Made by a program: the position numbers and the translations under genes
Notes under the pieces: model-generated
Seen by the model: the letters and a program-made list of their open reading frames with translations, nothing else
Told to the model about the DNA's origin: nothing
Databases searched by the model: none
From: DAISKN01 sp963716925
GTDB lineage: Bacteria; Acidobacteriota; Vicinamibacteria; Marinacidobacterales; SMYC01
Assembly (NCBI GenBank): GCA_963716925.1
Contig: CAVQUX010000025.1
Coordinates: forward strand, 372,001-436,000
Reading direction: 5' to 3'
Length of the DNA stretch: 64,000 nt
Shown here: positions 53,192 to 62,255 of the stretch, piece after piece
Numbering within the stretch: the stretch's first letter is position 1
Layout of the letters: every line of letters starts with the position of its first letter

Positions 53192-54212
53192 GGCACCACG
53201 AAGAGAAACTGCCCTCCATAGCCGAGAGCCGCCTGTGCCCAGGAGCGCTGACGTCCCTCGTAGGGGAGGAGCCACCACTGGAATCCGTATTTCCGCTCTC
53301 GCCCCGAAACGATGGCAGGGGCCGTGGACTCCGAAACCCAGCCCTCGGGCAGAATGCGCTTCCCCTCCCACACCCCGTCCTTCAGATACAGGTATCCGAT
53401 TTTGGCGAGATCCCGCGCCGTCGAAATATAGACCGCCCTCGGTGTCCGAGAGTCCGGTCGGAGTTTTCTTCCAGTACCAGCCTTCGATCCCGAGCAGCCC
53501 GAAGAGGTGCTTCCCGCCGTACGCATCGGGATCGTCTCCCGTCGCGTTCTTCAGAATCTGCCCCAGGAGCTCGGTGACACCGCTGTTGTAGACGAAGACC
53601 TTTCCCGGCTCGGCGGCCATCTTCTGATCGAGAACGAACTGCACCCAGTTCTCGCTCCCCTCCATCGCGGCGCAGCTGTTCTTGGGATCGGTGTAATCGA
53701 CGGTGGTCTCGTCCCATTCGATTCCCGGAAGTCATCGTGAGGAGGTGGCGGAGCGTGAGCGCGCTCCATCGCGGGTCATCACCTTGCGTGCGGAACCCCT
53801 CGAAGAGCGGCAGGACGGCGGCGTCCAGATCGAGTGGCGCGCCGTTGTGCTTCGCGATACCGATGAGGGCCGAGGTCACGCTCTTGCTCACCGACTGCAT
53901 GGTATGGAACGGGCCTTTGCGGTAGTAGGGGTGCCAATCGGGGTCGTAATAGTTATAGGGGCCGCGCTCGCCTTTGCCCTCGAAGAGACGGTCGTAGTCG
54001 TGGGTGTACGTTTTCTCGAAGACGATGCGGCCGTTCCGGATGACCAGCATGGAGTCGACGTAGCCGTGTTTTCCCGAGGCGAGCTCCTGGTGAAACGCCT
54101 CGAGAACGGCGGCATCGACGTTCTCCGCCTCCGGGGTCGAAGTCTTCCATCCTCGGGTGGGCCAGTCGAGAGCTGCGAGAGCCATCCAGAGCGCCAACGT
54201 CATTGAGTGCAT
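53089..54212 (-). CDS. Secreted serine hydrolase (beta-lactamase family), two frameshifts
   Basis: From ATG 54212 a signal peptide (MTLALWMALAALDWP) leads into a class C beta-lactamase-like fold. SxxK is present as MQSVSKSV; LTLRHLLTMTSG follows. The frame shifts near 53730 (to TTVDYTDPKNSCAAMEGSENW, KVFVYNSGVTELLG with the Tyr motif) and again near 53430 (to STARDLAKIGYLYLKDGVWEGKRILPEGW), ending at 53089. Intact length about 375 residues; conserved segments continue cleanly across both shifts. Paralogue of the partial gene at 1-420. Its start region is divergent from the protein kinase gene. Confidence 0.8.
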
Positions 54213-54297
54213 GCCGTCCTCCCCCTTCGGGGACGAGGATATCGCTACGCTGCCTCGCGGTGGTAGCCTTCGCCTGGCGAGTGGAGGCTTAGGCGCC

Positions 54298-56946
54298 ATG
54301 ACCATCCCGGCGGGAACGAGGCTCGGAGCCTTCGAGGTCTCGTCCCTTCTTGGTGTGGGTGGGATGGGCGAAGTCTACCGGGCTCGCGACGCGAAGCTCG
54401 GCCGGGAGGTGGCTCTCAAGCTTCTCCCGGAATCTCTCGCGCGAGACGAGGAGAAGCTGGCACGCCTCGAGCGGGAAGCGCACCTTCTCGCGTCCCTGAA
54501 TCATCCCAACATCGCGACCCTCCATGGCCTCGAGGAGTCCGAGGGGCTCCGGTTTCTCGTCATGGAGCTGGTGCCCGGCGAGACCCTTGCCGAGAGGCTC
54601 GCCCGAGGACGGCTGAGCATCGAGGAATCGCTTTCTGTCATGCGGCAGATCGGAGAGGCCCTCGAGGCCGCCCATGACAAAGGGATCATCCATCGGGACC
54701 TGAAACCCGCGAACGTCAAGGTCACCTCTGACGGAAAGGTGAAGCTCCTGGATTTCGGTCTCGCGAAGGCGATCGCGGAGGAGAGATCTCCCACGGATCT
54801 GTCGCACTCCCCCACTCTGACCCGGGAAGGCACGGAGCACGGCGTCATCCTGGGGACGGCTTCCTACATGAGCCCGGAGCAGGCGCGGGGCCAAGTTCTC
54901 GATCGGAAGACCGACATCTGGTCTTTCGGCTGCGTCCTGTACGAAGTCCTCACGGGACGGAAGGCCTTCCCCGGCGAGACGGTCTCGGACATCATCGCCT
55001 CGATCCTGGCCCGCGATCCGGATTGGGATGCGCTTCCGGAGCGCACACCGGTCAAGATCCGGGATCTTCTGCGCCGGTGTCTTCGGAGGGAACCGCATCG
55101 GCGCCTTCACGATATCGCTGACGCGCGAATCGAGATCGAAGAATCTCTGGCCGAGCCTGCGGCAGTCCGCGTCGCTTCCCGACCCAGGCGGGTCCTACCT
55201 CTGGTCGTCGCCGGTCTCGTGGCGGCCTTCGTGGCCAGTATCGGCGCCTGGAGCGTATTACGGCCCGTACCGCTCGCTCCCTCTCGCTTCGACCTCAGTC
55301 TCCCGCCCGAGGAAGCTCTCACCCACTTGAACGATCCCGTCGTGGCCTGGTCTCCCGACGAAACGCGCGTTATCTACGTGGGGGGATCACCGAGAAAGCT
55401 GTACGTCCGCGCCATCGAGCAAGTGGAATCCACCGCCATCCCCGGTACTGAAGGCGCAATTACTGCTTTCTTTTCCCCCGATGGTGAGTGGGCCGGGTTC
55501 TACACTTTTGGCCAGTTGAAGAAAGTGCAGCTCGCGACTGGAACGGTCATCCCACTTTGCGACGCCCCCAATGCCTGGGGCGCGAGTTGGGGCGACGACG
55601 GCACGGTCCTCGTTGCCCCGACGTTTGGCTCGGGACTCTCACGGGTCTCAGCGTCGGGCGGCGTTCCTTCGGTCGTGACCACACCAGATTCGAGTCAGGG
55701 AGAGATCTCGCACCGGTGGCCGGAGTTTCTACCAGGTGCGAAGGCGGCGCTTTTTACGATCTGGACGGGTTCTACCGATACGACGCGCATCGCCGTGCTC
55801 TCGCTAGAGACCCGCCAGCGGCGAATCTTGATCGAAGCGGCATCCTTTGCACGGTACTCGCCTACCGGACACATCGTCTACACGCGCGGAGGAAAGTTGG
55901 AAGCTGCTCCCTTCGATCTCGGGAGGCTCGAGGTGACGGGACAGCCGGTACCGCTCTCCTTGGAGGTCCGGACTCTCAGTGGTTTCGGAATCGCGCATTT
56001 CACGCTCTCCAGAGAAGGATCTCTCGCCTACGTTCTTCCGAGTGGTCCCTCCGAAAGGACTTTGCTGTGGGTGGATCGAAACGGATGGATACGGCCCCTT
56101 ACCGAAGCGAGGCGCGATTATCACTATCCTCGCCTTTCGCCCGATGGAAAGCGTCTCGCCCTGAGGATCGAGGACGAAAGAGCCCACATTTGGATCGATG
56201 ATCTGGAGCGCGACGCTCTCACCCGTTTGAGTGGTCCGGACGCGGAGTATCCTATCTGGACGCCGGACGGCGAGAGGGTCACCTTTGGTTCGGGAACAGC
56301 ACCCTTCGAGATCGTCTGGCAGGCGGCGGATGGGAGCTCCCCGCCCGAGAGACTCACCTCCCTCACCACATCCGGGACTTCCAACCCGGACTCCTGGTCT
56401 CCGGACGGAAAGTGGCTTGCGTTCACCGACGTTCATCCCACGAGCCAGGAGGATATCTGGCTTCTGTCTCTCGAGGGCGATCGTAATGCACGCCCTTTCC
56501 TTCAGACGCCGGCCCGCGAAGCGGGCGGGATCTTCTCACCGGACGGACGATGGATCGCCTATGACGCGAACGAGTCGGGCCGAATGGAGGTGTACGTTCA
56601 GCCCTTTCCCGGACCGGGCGGAAAGTGGCAAGTCTCGACGGAGGGCGGCAACCAGGCGGTCTGGGCGCGAAACGGGCGAGAGATCTTCTACCGCAACGGC
56701 GATAAGATGATGGCGGTGGAGGTCGAGACCGAGCCGTCCTTCCACCTGTCGAAGCCCAAAATGCTTTTCCAAGGAAGTTACGCGGGCGCCGACGGATGGT
56801 TTGGCTACGCCGGCTACGACGTCACTTCCGACGGCCAGCGCTTTCTCATGATCCGGACCGAGGAAGAACCGGCGCCCACCCGGATCCGCGTCGTTCGCAA
56901 CTGGGCCGAGGAGCTGAAAGCAAAAGTCTCTTCGAGCGGGCGGTAG
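54298..56946 (+). CDS. Ser/Thr protein kinase with C-terminal TolB/WD40-like propeller
   Basis: An 882-residue membrane protein from the ATG at 54298 (GTGGAGG upstream). The kinase domain (1-275) is complete: GVGGMGEVYRARD glycine loop, VALKLL with the ATP lysine, IIHRDLKPANVKV catalytic loop, LLDFGLAKA for Mg binding, and GTASYMSPEQARG activation segment end. One membrane helix follows (LPLVVAGLVAAFVASIGAW, about residues 300-320). The exterior part has TolB-like blades (WSPDETRVIYVG; SPDGKRLALRIEDE; FSPDGRWIAYDANESG). This is the common acidobacterial kinase-propeller layout, presumably sensing a periplasmic signal and phosphorylating cytoplasmic targets. Confidence 0.95.
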   Translation: MTIPAGTRLGAFEVSSLLGVGGMGEVYRARDAKLGREVALKLLPESLARDEEKLARLEREAHLLASLNHPNIATLHGLEESEGLRFLVMELVPGETLAERLARGRLSIEESLSVMRQIGEALEAAHDKGIIHRDLKPANVKVTSDGKVKLLDFGLAKAIAEERSPTDLSHSPTLTREGTEHGVILGTASYMSPEQARGQVLDRKTDIWSFGCVLYEVLTGRKAFPGETVSDIIASILARDPDWDALPERTPVKIRDLLRRCLRREPHRRLHDIADARIEIEESLAEPAAVRVASRPRRVLPLVVAGLVAAFVASIGAWSVLRPVPLAPSRFDLSLPPEEALTHLNDPVVAWSPDETRVIYVGGSPRKLYVRAIEQVESTAIPGTEGAITAFFSPDGEWAGFYTFGQLKKVQLATGTVIPLCDAPNAWGASWGDDGTVLVAPTFGSGLSRVSASGGVPSVVTTPDSSQGEISHRWPEFLPGAKAALFTIWTGSTDTTRIAVLSLETRQRRILIEAASFARYSPTGHIVYTRGGKLEAAPFDLGRLEVTGQPVPLSLEVRTLSGFGIAHFTLSREGSLAYVLPSGPSERTLLWVDRNGWIRPLTEARRDYHYPRLSPDGKRLALRIEDERAHIWIDDLERDALTRLSGPDAEYPIWTPDGERVTFGSGTAPFEIVWQAADGSSPPERLTSLTTSGTSNPDSWSPDGKWLAFTDVHPTSQEDIWLLSLEGDRNARPFLQTPAREAGGIFSPDGRWIAYDANESGRMEVYVQPFPGPGGKWQVSTEGGNQAVWARNGREIFYRNGDKMMAVEVETEPSFHLSKPKMLFQGSYAGADGWFGYAGYDVTSDGQRFLMIRTEEEPAPTRIRVVRNWAEELKAKVSSSGR

Positions 56947-57018
56947 CCCGACGAGAAGGCCCTCGACGGCCAGCGTCCAGGGCGGCTTACGCTCGTCGCG
57001 CGTGATAAGATTTCAAAT

Positions 57019-57330
57019 ATGCCGTTGCCTGATGAGATCCTGGCCGAGTCGTCCGCGCTGTTTCACGATACGCGCGCCCAGGACATCGATCCGGAGGCGC
57101 ACGCGGCGTTCGTGATCGAGCGGGTGCTGGACCGCGGCACGTTGCGCAGCGTCGGCGCACTTCTTCGATACTATGGGCGGGATCGCATCCGCAGCTTCTT
57201 GCTCGAGGGCGGGACCGAACGCGTCTCGAAACGGACCGTGCCGCTTTGGGCGGCCTTCCTCCAGATCGCTCCTGACGAGTGCATACCGAAGTCCTCACCG
57301 CTGCGCAGCTCGCCGTTCTGGACGGCCTGA
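57019..57330 (+). CDS. DUF6922-type protein, putative partner of the AbiEii-like toxin
   Basis: A 103-residue protein: FHDTRAQDIDPEAHAAFVIERVLDRGTLRSVGALLRYYG, RIRSFLLEGG and RTVPLWAAFLQIAPDEC. This pattern fits the short DUF6922-like proteins that precede AbiEii nucleotidyltransferases. Its last 52 nt overlap the start of the toxin gene in another frame, which couples their translation. Presumed antitoxin or regulator; no DNA-binding motif is obvious. Confidence 0.7.
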   Translation: MPLPDEILAESSALFHDTRAQDIDPEAHAAFVIERVLDRGTLRSVGALLRYYGRDRIRSFLLEGGTERVSKRTVPLWAAFLQIAPDECIPKSSPLRSSPFWTA

Positions 57331-57917
57331 CGGCCGTTCCGGCGGTTCGCGAGTTCTACCTCGCGGGCGGCACGGCACTCGCCTTACGCCATCGCCATCG
57401 TCGCTCGGTCGACTTCGACTTCTTCCGGGAGACCTCGTTCGACGAACAGGAGCTCCTGCTTGCGCTGGAGCGCGCGTTCGCCAGGCTCGAGCGGCTTCCG
57501 ACGGGCGAGCAGACCCTGTACGTGCGTTTGTCCGACGTGACCACGACGTTCTTCCAATACCCGTATCGCCTGCTCCGTGATCTGGAACCAACGCCCTGGG
57601 GTTTCGGTCTCGCTTCGGACAGTGACATCGCGGCGATGAAGATCGAGGCGATTGCCGGGCGAGGGTCCCGCAAGGACTTCGTCGACTTGCGTGTGCTCTG
57701 CCGCGCGGGCTTGACCCTCGACGCCGCATTCGATCTGTTCGACCACAAGTACGGCACTCAGCGAACGGACCGCTATCACCGCCTGCGAGCTCTCGCGTAC
57801 TTCGGCGACGCCGAGCGAGAGCCGATGCCCGATATGCTGCTCCCTTTCGACTGGGACGAGGCCAAGCGATTCTTCACCGCCGAAGCGACCCGGTTGCTCG
57901 CCTCCGGAACGAAGTGA
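57279..57917 (+). CDS. AbiEii/AbiGii-type nucleotidyltransferase toxin
   Basis: A 212-residue protein from a GTG at 57279. The nucleotidyltransferase signature is FYLAGGTALALRHRHRRSVDFDFF, i.e. GG-T-A with D-x-D, which holds Mg-NTP in MNT/AbiEii enzymes. A helical region with SDIAAMKIEAIAGRGSRKDFVDL, the conserved K-x-x-A-x-x-x-R-x-x-x-K-D-x-x-D element, follows. AbiEii toxins stall growth, often by modifying tRNA, and give phage resistance by abortive infection. The classical winged-helix antitoxin AbiEi is not adjacent; the DUF6922 gene takes its place. The Fic protein at 32.7 kb has an AbiEi-like N-terminal domain, but no link is implied. Confidence 0.85.
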   Translation: MHTEVLTAAQLAVLDGLTAVPAVREFYLAGGTALALRHRHRRSVDFDFFRETSFDEQELLLALERAFARLERLPTGEQTLYVRLSDVTTTFFQYPYRLLRDLEPTPWGFGLASDSDIAAMKIEAIAGRGSRKDFVDLRVLCRAGLTLDAAFDLFDHKYGTQRTDRYHRLRALAYFGDAEREPMPDMLLPFDWDEAKRFFTAEATRLLASGTK

Positions 57918-58011
57918 GGGCCATGCGCTCCCACGGACTCCTACCACACCGAGAGCATCGATTCCCGGGACGAGGGTTTTCGGGTAGAGAAGGCAAGGTC
58001 AGGAAGAATTC

Positions 58012-58042
58012 GGAGCCGGGCGCGGGGGGGGCGCCCGGCTCC
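58012..58042. terminator. Perfect 12-bp hairpin with a seven-G loop
   Basis: GGAGCCGGGCGC (58012-58023), GGGGGGG, then GCGCCCGGCTCC (58031-58042). It sits between the convergent ends of the AbiEii-type gene (57917) and the DUF4388-DnaJ gene (58083). No T tract follows, so termination efficiency is uncertain. Confidence 0.55.
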
Positions 58043-58082
58043 TGTCGACCGCATCACCCCAACGTTCCGTTTCGGGAACGCC

Positions 58083-59600
58083 TCACAAGCGACGCAGCTT
58101 GGCTCGGACAAGATGGTTGTCCGGGTCGAGATCGAGGGCCAGGGCGAAGAGCGGCTTCGCCCGGCGTTTCATGCCGAGGGTCTCGTAGAGGGTCGCGAGT
58201 CCGAGGATCGACTCCTCATCGAAAGGATCGATCTTTATCGCCGCGCGGTAGTGCGCTTCCGCTTCCTTGCGCCACTTGGGATTGTTCTCGAGGGCCTGAG
58301 CCAGAGCGCGGTGGTACTCGGCTCGCGAGGGATCGAGCTGCACCACCTCCTCGAGGAGCCTCACCGCCTCGTGCCAGTCCTTGCGGGCGAGAAAGGGCGT
58401 AGCCTCCCGATAGTACCTGGCGGCGATGGTCTCTGCGGGAGTGGGAGGCGCGGCGACCGGAGCTTCGATGGGCGCCGCCATCGCCTCTCCCCGAGGCGCT
58501 TCCGAGCGAAGCGACTGGTCGTAGCAGCGGCGCGACGCGGGATTGTACAGAGCCTCGTAGGCCTCGGTCGCCTTCGCGAGGATCTCGTGAAGGAGCAGCT
58601 GGAGATCGCGAAGGTGCTCCGATCGATGACGGTCGGGATGGTACTTCTTCACCAGCGCGAGGTACGCCTTGCGGATCTCGGCATCTTTCGCCATCGGCCG
58701 CACGTCGAGGCAGTCGTAGAAAGTGCATCCCTCGAGAGCGGCGTGCTTCGCGAGGATCTCTTCGCGGGTCTTTCTCTCGTCGGCGGAGGCGGAGGATTCC
58801 GCGTCGGGCGGTCGCGATGGCGCGGATTCTCGCGAGGAGAGAAGCAGAGGCATCTCGAAGACCCGGCGCAGCGGCTTCGAGGGCGTCAGGTTGCGCCCTT
58901 TCGCGCCGAACTCCAGGAATCCGGCGGAGATCAGGGCGTACAGGCATCGCAGCGTCTCTTCTTCGGGGAGCGGGGTCACGGAGATCACGTCGCTGATGGA
59001 GGACTGGCCGTCCACGCGCGAGAGAACGAATCCCTCGTGGGGCGTGAGGCTCACCTGGTGGGAGTGCATCCAGGGGTCGGTCGAGTAGCTCACGATGCGG
59101 CTCAGGTCTCCGAGGGCAAGGCGGACTTTCTCCGGGCTATCGACGTGGCGCGTGCCTTCGAGGATCGTGGGAATCGTCGGAAGCTCGACCGCGAGATCTT
59201 CCGCGACCGGATTCGACTTCTCGCGAAAGCAGTACTCCCCCGAGCTCCAGGCGAAGAGCGGGTGGATGATGCCCCGCATCTGATCGGCGACCCAGGTGCG
59301 GACGTCGACCTCGCTCATCAAGCCCATCTGAACCAGGACCGCCCCGAGCTTTCGCCCCGTCGCCCGGACTTTGTTGGACGCGTCCGCGAGCTGTGACCGC
59401 GTGATCCGATCGTGTCGCACCAGGAGCTCGCCGAGGCGGTCGCCGTGCTGGTTGGAGCGGGCGAAGACGATCGACCCTTGTCCGAAGTAGATGTGCTTGC
59501 TGGTGAAATCCCTGGTGAGCTGGAGGACTCCGCTTTCTTCCGACCAGGCGAGCGAATGGAGGATCTCCGGAAGTTGATCCTGATTCAAGCTTCCCTGCAC
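58083..59600 (-). CDS. DUF4388-DnaJ-TPR protein
   Basis: A 505-residue protein from a GTG at 59600 with AGGAGG 8 nt upstream. Residues 1-115 are a DUF4388/PATAN-like domain (LNQDQLPEILHSLAWSEESGVLQL, then IYFGQGSIVFARSN). A central helical part with QSSISDVISVTPLPEEETLR follows. Residues about 290-365 contain a J domain with the HPD motif (LVKKYHPDRHRSE), and the end has two or three TPR repeats (WHEAVRLLEEVVQLDPSRAEY; AEAHYRAAIKIDPF). DUF4388 occurs in signalling systems of acidobacteria and myxobacteria. It may recruit DnaK to a signalling complex; the function is otherwise open. Confidence 0.9.
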   Translation of the reverse strand: MQGSLNQDQLPEILHSLAWSEESGVLQLTRDFTSKHIYFGQGSIVFARSNQHGDRLGELLVRHDRITRSQLADASNKVRATGRKLGAVLVQMGLMSEVDVRTWVADQMRGIIHPLFAWSSGEYCFREKSNPVAEDLAVELPTIPTILEGTRHVDSPEKVRLALGDLSRIVSYSTDPWMHSHQVSLTPHEGFVLSRVDGQSSISDVISVTPLPEEETLRCLYALISAGFLEFGAKGRNLTPSKPLRRVFEMPLLLSSRESAPSRPPDAESSASADERKTREEILAKHAALEGCTFYDCLDVRPMAKDAEIRKAYLALVKKYHPDRHRSEHLRDLQLLLHEILAKATEAYEALYNPASRRCYDQSLRSEAPRGEAMAAPIEAPVAAPPTPAETIAARYYREATPFLARKDWHEAVRLLEEVVQLDPSRAEYHRALAQALENNPKWRKEAEAHYRAAIKIDPFDEESILGLATLYETLGMKRRAKPLFALALDLDPDNHLVRAKLRRL

Positions 59601-59835
59601 GGCGGCACCTCCTGCGTCGGGAATGTCCTTGGGAACAGTCTAGGCCCGGGGCGAGCGAAGGAAGGTGCGCGACATCATGGGGTTTCCGCGGGGTCGACGT
59701 GGGGGGAAAACCCAACGATCCAGATTCCGCCCCCACCCAACGGCCGATCGAATCGTGGAGCATCCTCTTCTATCCAGCTGACAAATTCAGAAAATTCCCT
59801 TGTCCCAAGTTGCCCCTTGAGACATCAATAACGGG

Positions 59836-61152
59836 ATGTCCCAACTCGACCTCGAATCCGACGTCGTCGTGATCGGCGGCGGGCCCGCGGGGTCGACCGC
59901 CTCCGCGCTCATCGCCAGGGAAGGCTTCCGCGTCCAGCTCTTCGAGCGCGAGCGATTTCCCCGGTTCCACATCGGGGAGTCCCTCATCCCCGAGACTTAC
60001 TGGGTCCTGAAGCGGCTCGGGATGCTCGAGAAGATGAGGAGCAGCCGCTTCGTCAGGAAGCACAGCGTGCAGTTCGTCAACGCCGCGGGCAGGGAGTCGG
60101 CGCCGTTCTACTTCTGGGACAACAAGCCGCACGAGTGCTCTCAGACCTGGCAGGTGGTTCGAAGCGAGTTCGATCAGATGATGCTCGAGAACGCGCGGGA
60201 GCACGGAGTGGTGGCGCACGAGGGAGCCCGGGTTCTCGACGTCCTGTTCGAGGAAGGCCGCGCCGTGGGCGTCCAGGTGGAGTTACCGGATGGAACGGCG
60301 GCCGGCGTGAGGGCTCGGGTGGTGGTGGACGCCAGCGGGCAGAGCGGTCTCCTGCAGAAGAAGTTCAAGCTCCGGGTCTGGGATCCGGTCCTCAACAAGA
60401 GCGCCATCTGGACCTACTGGCAGGGCGCCTATCGCGACACCGGCAAGGACGAAGGCGCGACCATGGTCCTTCAGACCGCGAACCGGAAGGGCTGGTTCTG
60501 GTACATCCCGCTTCACGACGATCGGGTGAGCGTCGGCGTCGTGGCCCCGTTCGACTACCTGATGAAGGGACGGTCCGACCACGAGAAGACTTACGAAGAG
60601 GAAGTGGCGGCCTGTCCGGCCGTCCAGAAGCGGCTGGCATCGGGCCGCCGCGTGACCGGGTACTTCGCGACCCGCGACTACTCGTATCGATCGAGAGAGG
60701 TCGCGGGCAACGGATGGGTGCTGGTGGGAGACGCGTTCGGCTTTCTCGATCCGCTCTATTCCTCGGGCGTGCTCCTGGCACTGCGCTCGGGGGAAATGGC
60801 GGCGGACGCGGTCGTCGACGGTCTTCGAACGGGCGACCTCTCGGGCGAGAAGCTGGGGCACTGGGGCCCGCTCTTCAACCAGGGGGTCGACCGGATGCGG
60901 CGCCTCGTCTGCGAATACTACGAGGGCTTCAGCTTCGGCCAGTTCGTCCGCGCCTATCCCCATCTCACGGGGCGGGTGACCGATCTCCTCATCGGAGATC
61001 TGTTCACCGATCGCGTCGACGGCGTTTTCACGTCCATGGAAGCGATGTATCCCGACGGAAAAACGCCGCCTCCACCCTGGGACGCGGCCGCGTCGCTCCC
61101 GGAGCCCGTCAAAGGCAACGAGCTCCTCCTTCCCGAAGGCCCTCGTCCTTAG
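59836..61152 (+). CDS. FAD-dependent oxidoreductase, flavin halogenase/geranylgeranyl reductase-like
   Basis: A 438-residue cytoplasmic flavoprotein. The Rossmann motif VVVIGGGPAGSTAS binds FAD near the N terminus; FPRFHIGESLIPETYW is the conserved GES loop of halogenase-like monooxygenases; GWFWYIPLHDDRVSVG gives WxWxIP, the marker of flavin-dependent halogenases; VLVGDAFGFLDPLYSSGV is the second FAD contact with D-P. Such proteins halogenate phenolic or pyrrole compounds, or reduce isoprenoids; the WxWxIP motif alone does not prove halogenation. It stands alone (no carrier protein or flavin reductase nearby). Confidence 0.85.
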   Translation: MSQLDLESDVVVIGGGPAGSTASALIAREGFRVQLFERERFPRFHIGESLIPETYWVLKRLGMLEKMRSSRFVRKHSVQFVNAAGRESAPFYFWDNKPHECSQTWQVVRSEFDQMMLENAREHGVVAHEGARVLDVLFEEGRAVGVQVELPDGTAAGVRARVVVDASGQSGLLQKKFKLRVWDPVLNKSAIWTYWQGAYRDTGKDEGATMVLQTANRKGWFWYIPLHDDRVSVGVVAPFDYLMKGRSDHEKTYEEEVAACPAVQKRLASGRRVTGYFATRDYSYRSREVAGNGWVLVGDAFGFLDPLYSSGVLLALRSGEMAADAVVDGLRTGDLSGEKLGHWGPLFNQGVDRMRRLVCEYYEGFSFGQFVRAYPHLTGRVTDLLIGDLFTDRVDGVFTSMEAMYPDGKTPPPPWDAAASLPEPVKGNELLLPEGPRP

Positions 61153-61159
61153 CCTCGGC

Positions 61160-62158
61160 CTATCGCACGAGCTCGGGGCGCCCTTCGTTCCTCGCCGAGC
61201 GGTAGAGCGCCTCGAGGCACCGCAGGTTCGCCGCGGCCTCGGAAGCGGGATACCGCGGCTCCCTTCGCTCCAGGACCGAGTCGGCGAAGTGCTCGACCAT
61301 CAACTGATACTCGTCGGCGCCGGGCAGAACGTGTATCGATCGGCCCGTTCGTCCGTGGTGCTCTTCGATCGCCGCCTCGCCCGCTCCGGGAACAAACGCG
61401 GAGCTCACGGCCAGGTGGCCGTCCGGTCCCACCGCTTGATAGGACTCGCGCCTCTCGAGAGTGAGAGCGCAGTCGAACTGCGCGAGGAGCCCGCTCTCGA
61501 AGCGCAGCGTCCCCGCCATCTGCGCGTCGACGCCGCTCGAAGCCCAGATGGCGAACGCCTGGACCTCTAGAGGCTCGGCACCGGCCAGGGTGCGCGAGAC
61601 GTTCACGCAGTAGCAGCCGACGTCCATGAGAGCGCCGCCGGCGAGCTCTTTCTGAAGGCGGATGTCGTCGCTTCGACGCAAACGGAAGGTGAAGGTGGAT
61701 TGGATGGCACGGAGCGGTCCGATGACCCGGTCGCGGACGAGCTTGACCACTCTTTCGGTACGCGGATGGAAGCGGTACATGAACGCCTCCATGAGAACGA
61801 CGCCTCTCTCCCTCGCCGCCCGATCCATCTGGTCGCACTCCGCGGCCGTCGCCCCGAGCGGCTTCTCGCAGAGGACGTGCTTTCCCGCTTCCGCCGCTTT
61901 GACCGTCCATTCGCAGTGGAGGCTGTTGGGGAGACCGATGTAGACCGCGTCGATGTCGTCGGAATCGAGGAGCGCGTCATAGCTTCCGTAGGACTGCGGG
62001 ATGCCGAGGTCGGAGGCGAAAGCGTACGCGCGCTCCCGACTGCGGCTCGCGACCGCGCGCACGTCGCCGTTCCGCGACGCCCGGATCGCGGGAATGACCG
62101 CCGCTCGGCCGATGTTCGCGGTGCTCAGGATTCCCCAGCGAAGCTTCCCCTCAGGCAT
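61160..62158 (-). CDS. Gfo/Idh/MocA-family NAD(P)-dependent oxidoreductase
   Basis: A 332-residue protein. N-terminal Rossmann fold (LRWGILSTANIGRAAVIPAI), then AVYIGLPNSLHCEWTVKAAEAGKHVLCEKPLG with the EKP catalytic lysine motif, then the C-terminal sheet domain (GGALMDVGCYCVN, G-G-A-L-x-D-x-G-x-Y). Members oxidise or reduce sugars, inositols or trans-dihydrodiols. ATG 62158 has AAAGGGGG upstream. It converges with the flavoprotein gene (8 nt between stops). Confidence 0.9.
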   Translation of the reverse strand: MPEGKLRWGILSTANIGRAAVIPAIRASRNGDVRAVASRSRERAYAFASDLGIPQSYGSYDALLDSDDIDAVYIGLPNSLHCEWTVKAAEAGKHVLCEKPLGATAAECDQMDRAARERGVVLMEAFMYRFHPRTERVVKLVRDRVIGPLRAIQSTFTFRLRRSDDIRLQKELAGGALMDVGCYCVNVSRTLAGAEPLEVQAFAIWASSGVDAQMAGTLRFESGLLAQFDCALTLERRESYQAVGPDGHLAVSSAFVPGAGEAAIEEHHGRTGRSIHVLPGADEYQLMVEHFADSVLERREPRYPASEAAANLRCLEALYRSARNEGRPELVR

Positions 62159-62255
62159 GGCCCAGCCCCCTTTCCGGCGACGAGCCGATATCTTAACCTC
62201 AGTGCCGAGGGGAGAATCGCTGGAACTGCTGGGGCGCGAACCTTGTCATGAGCAA

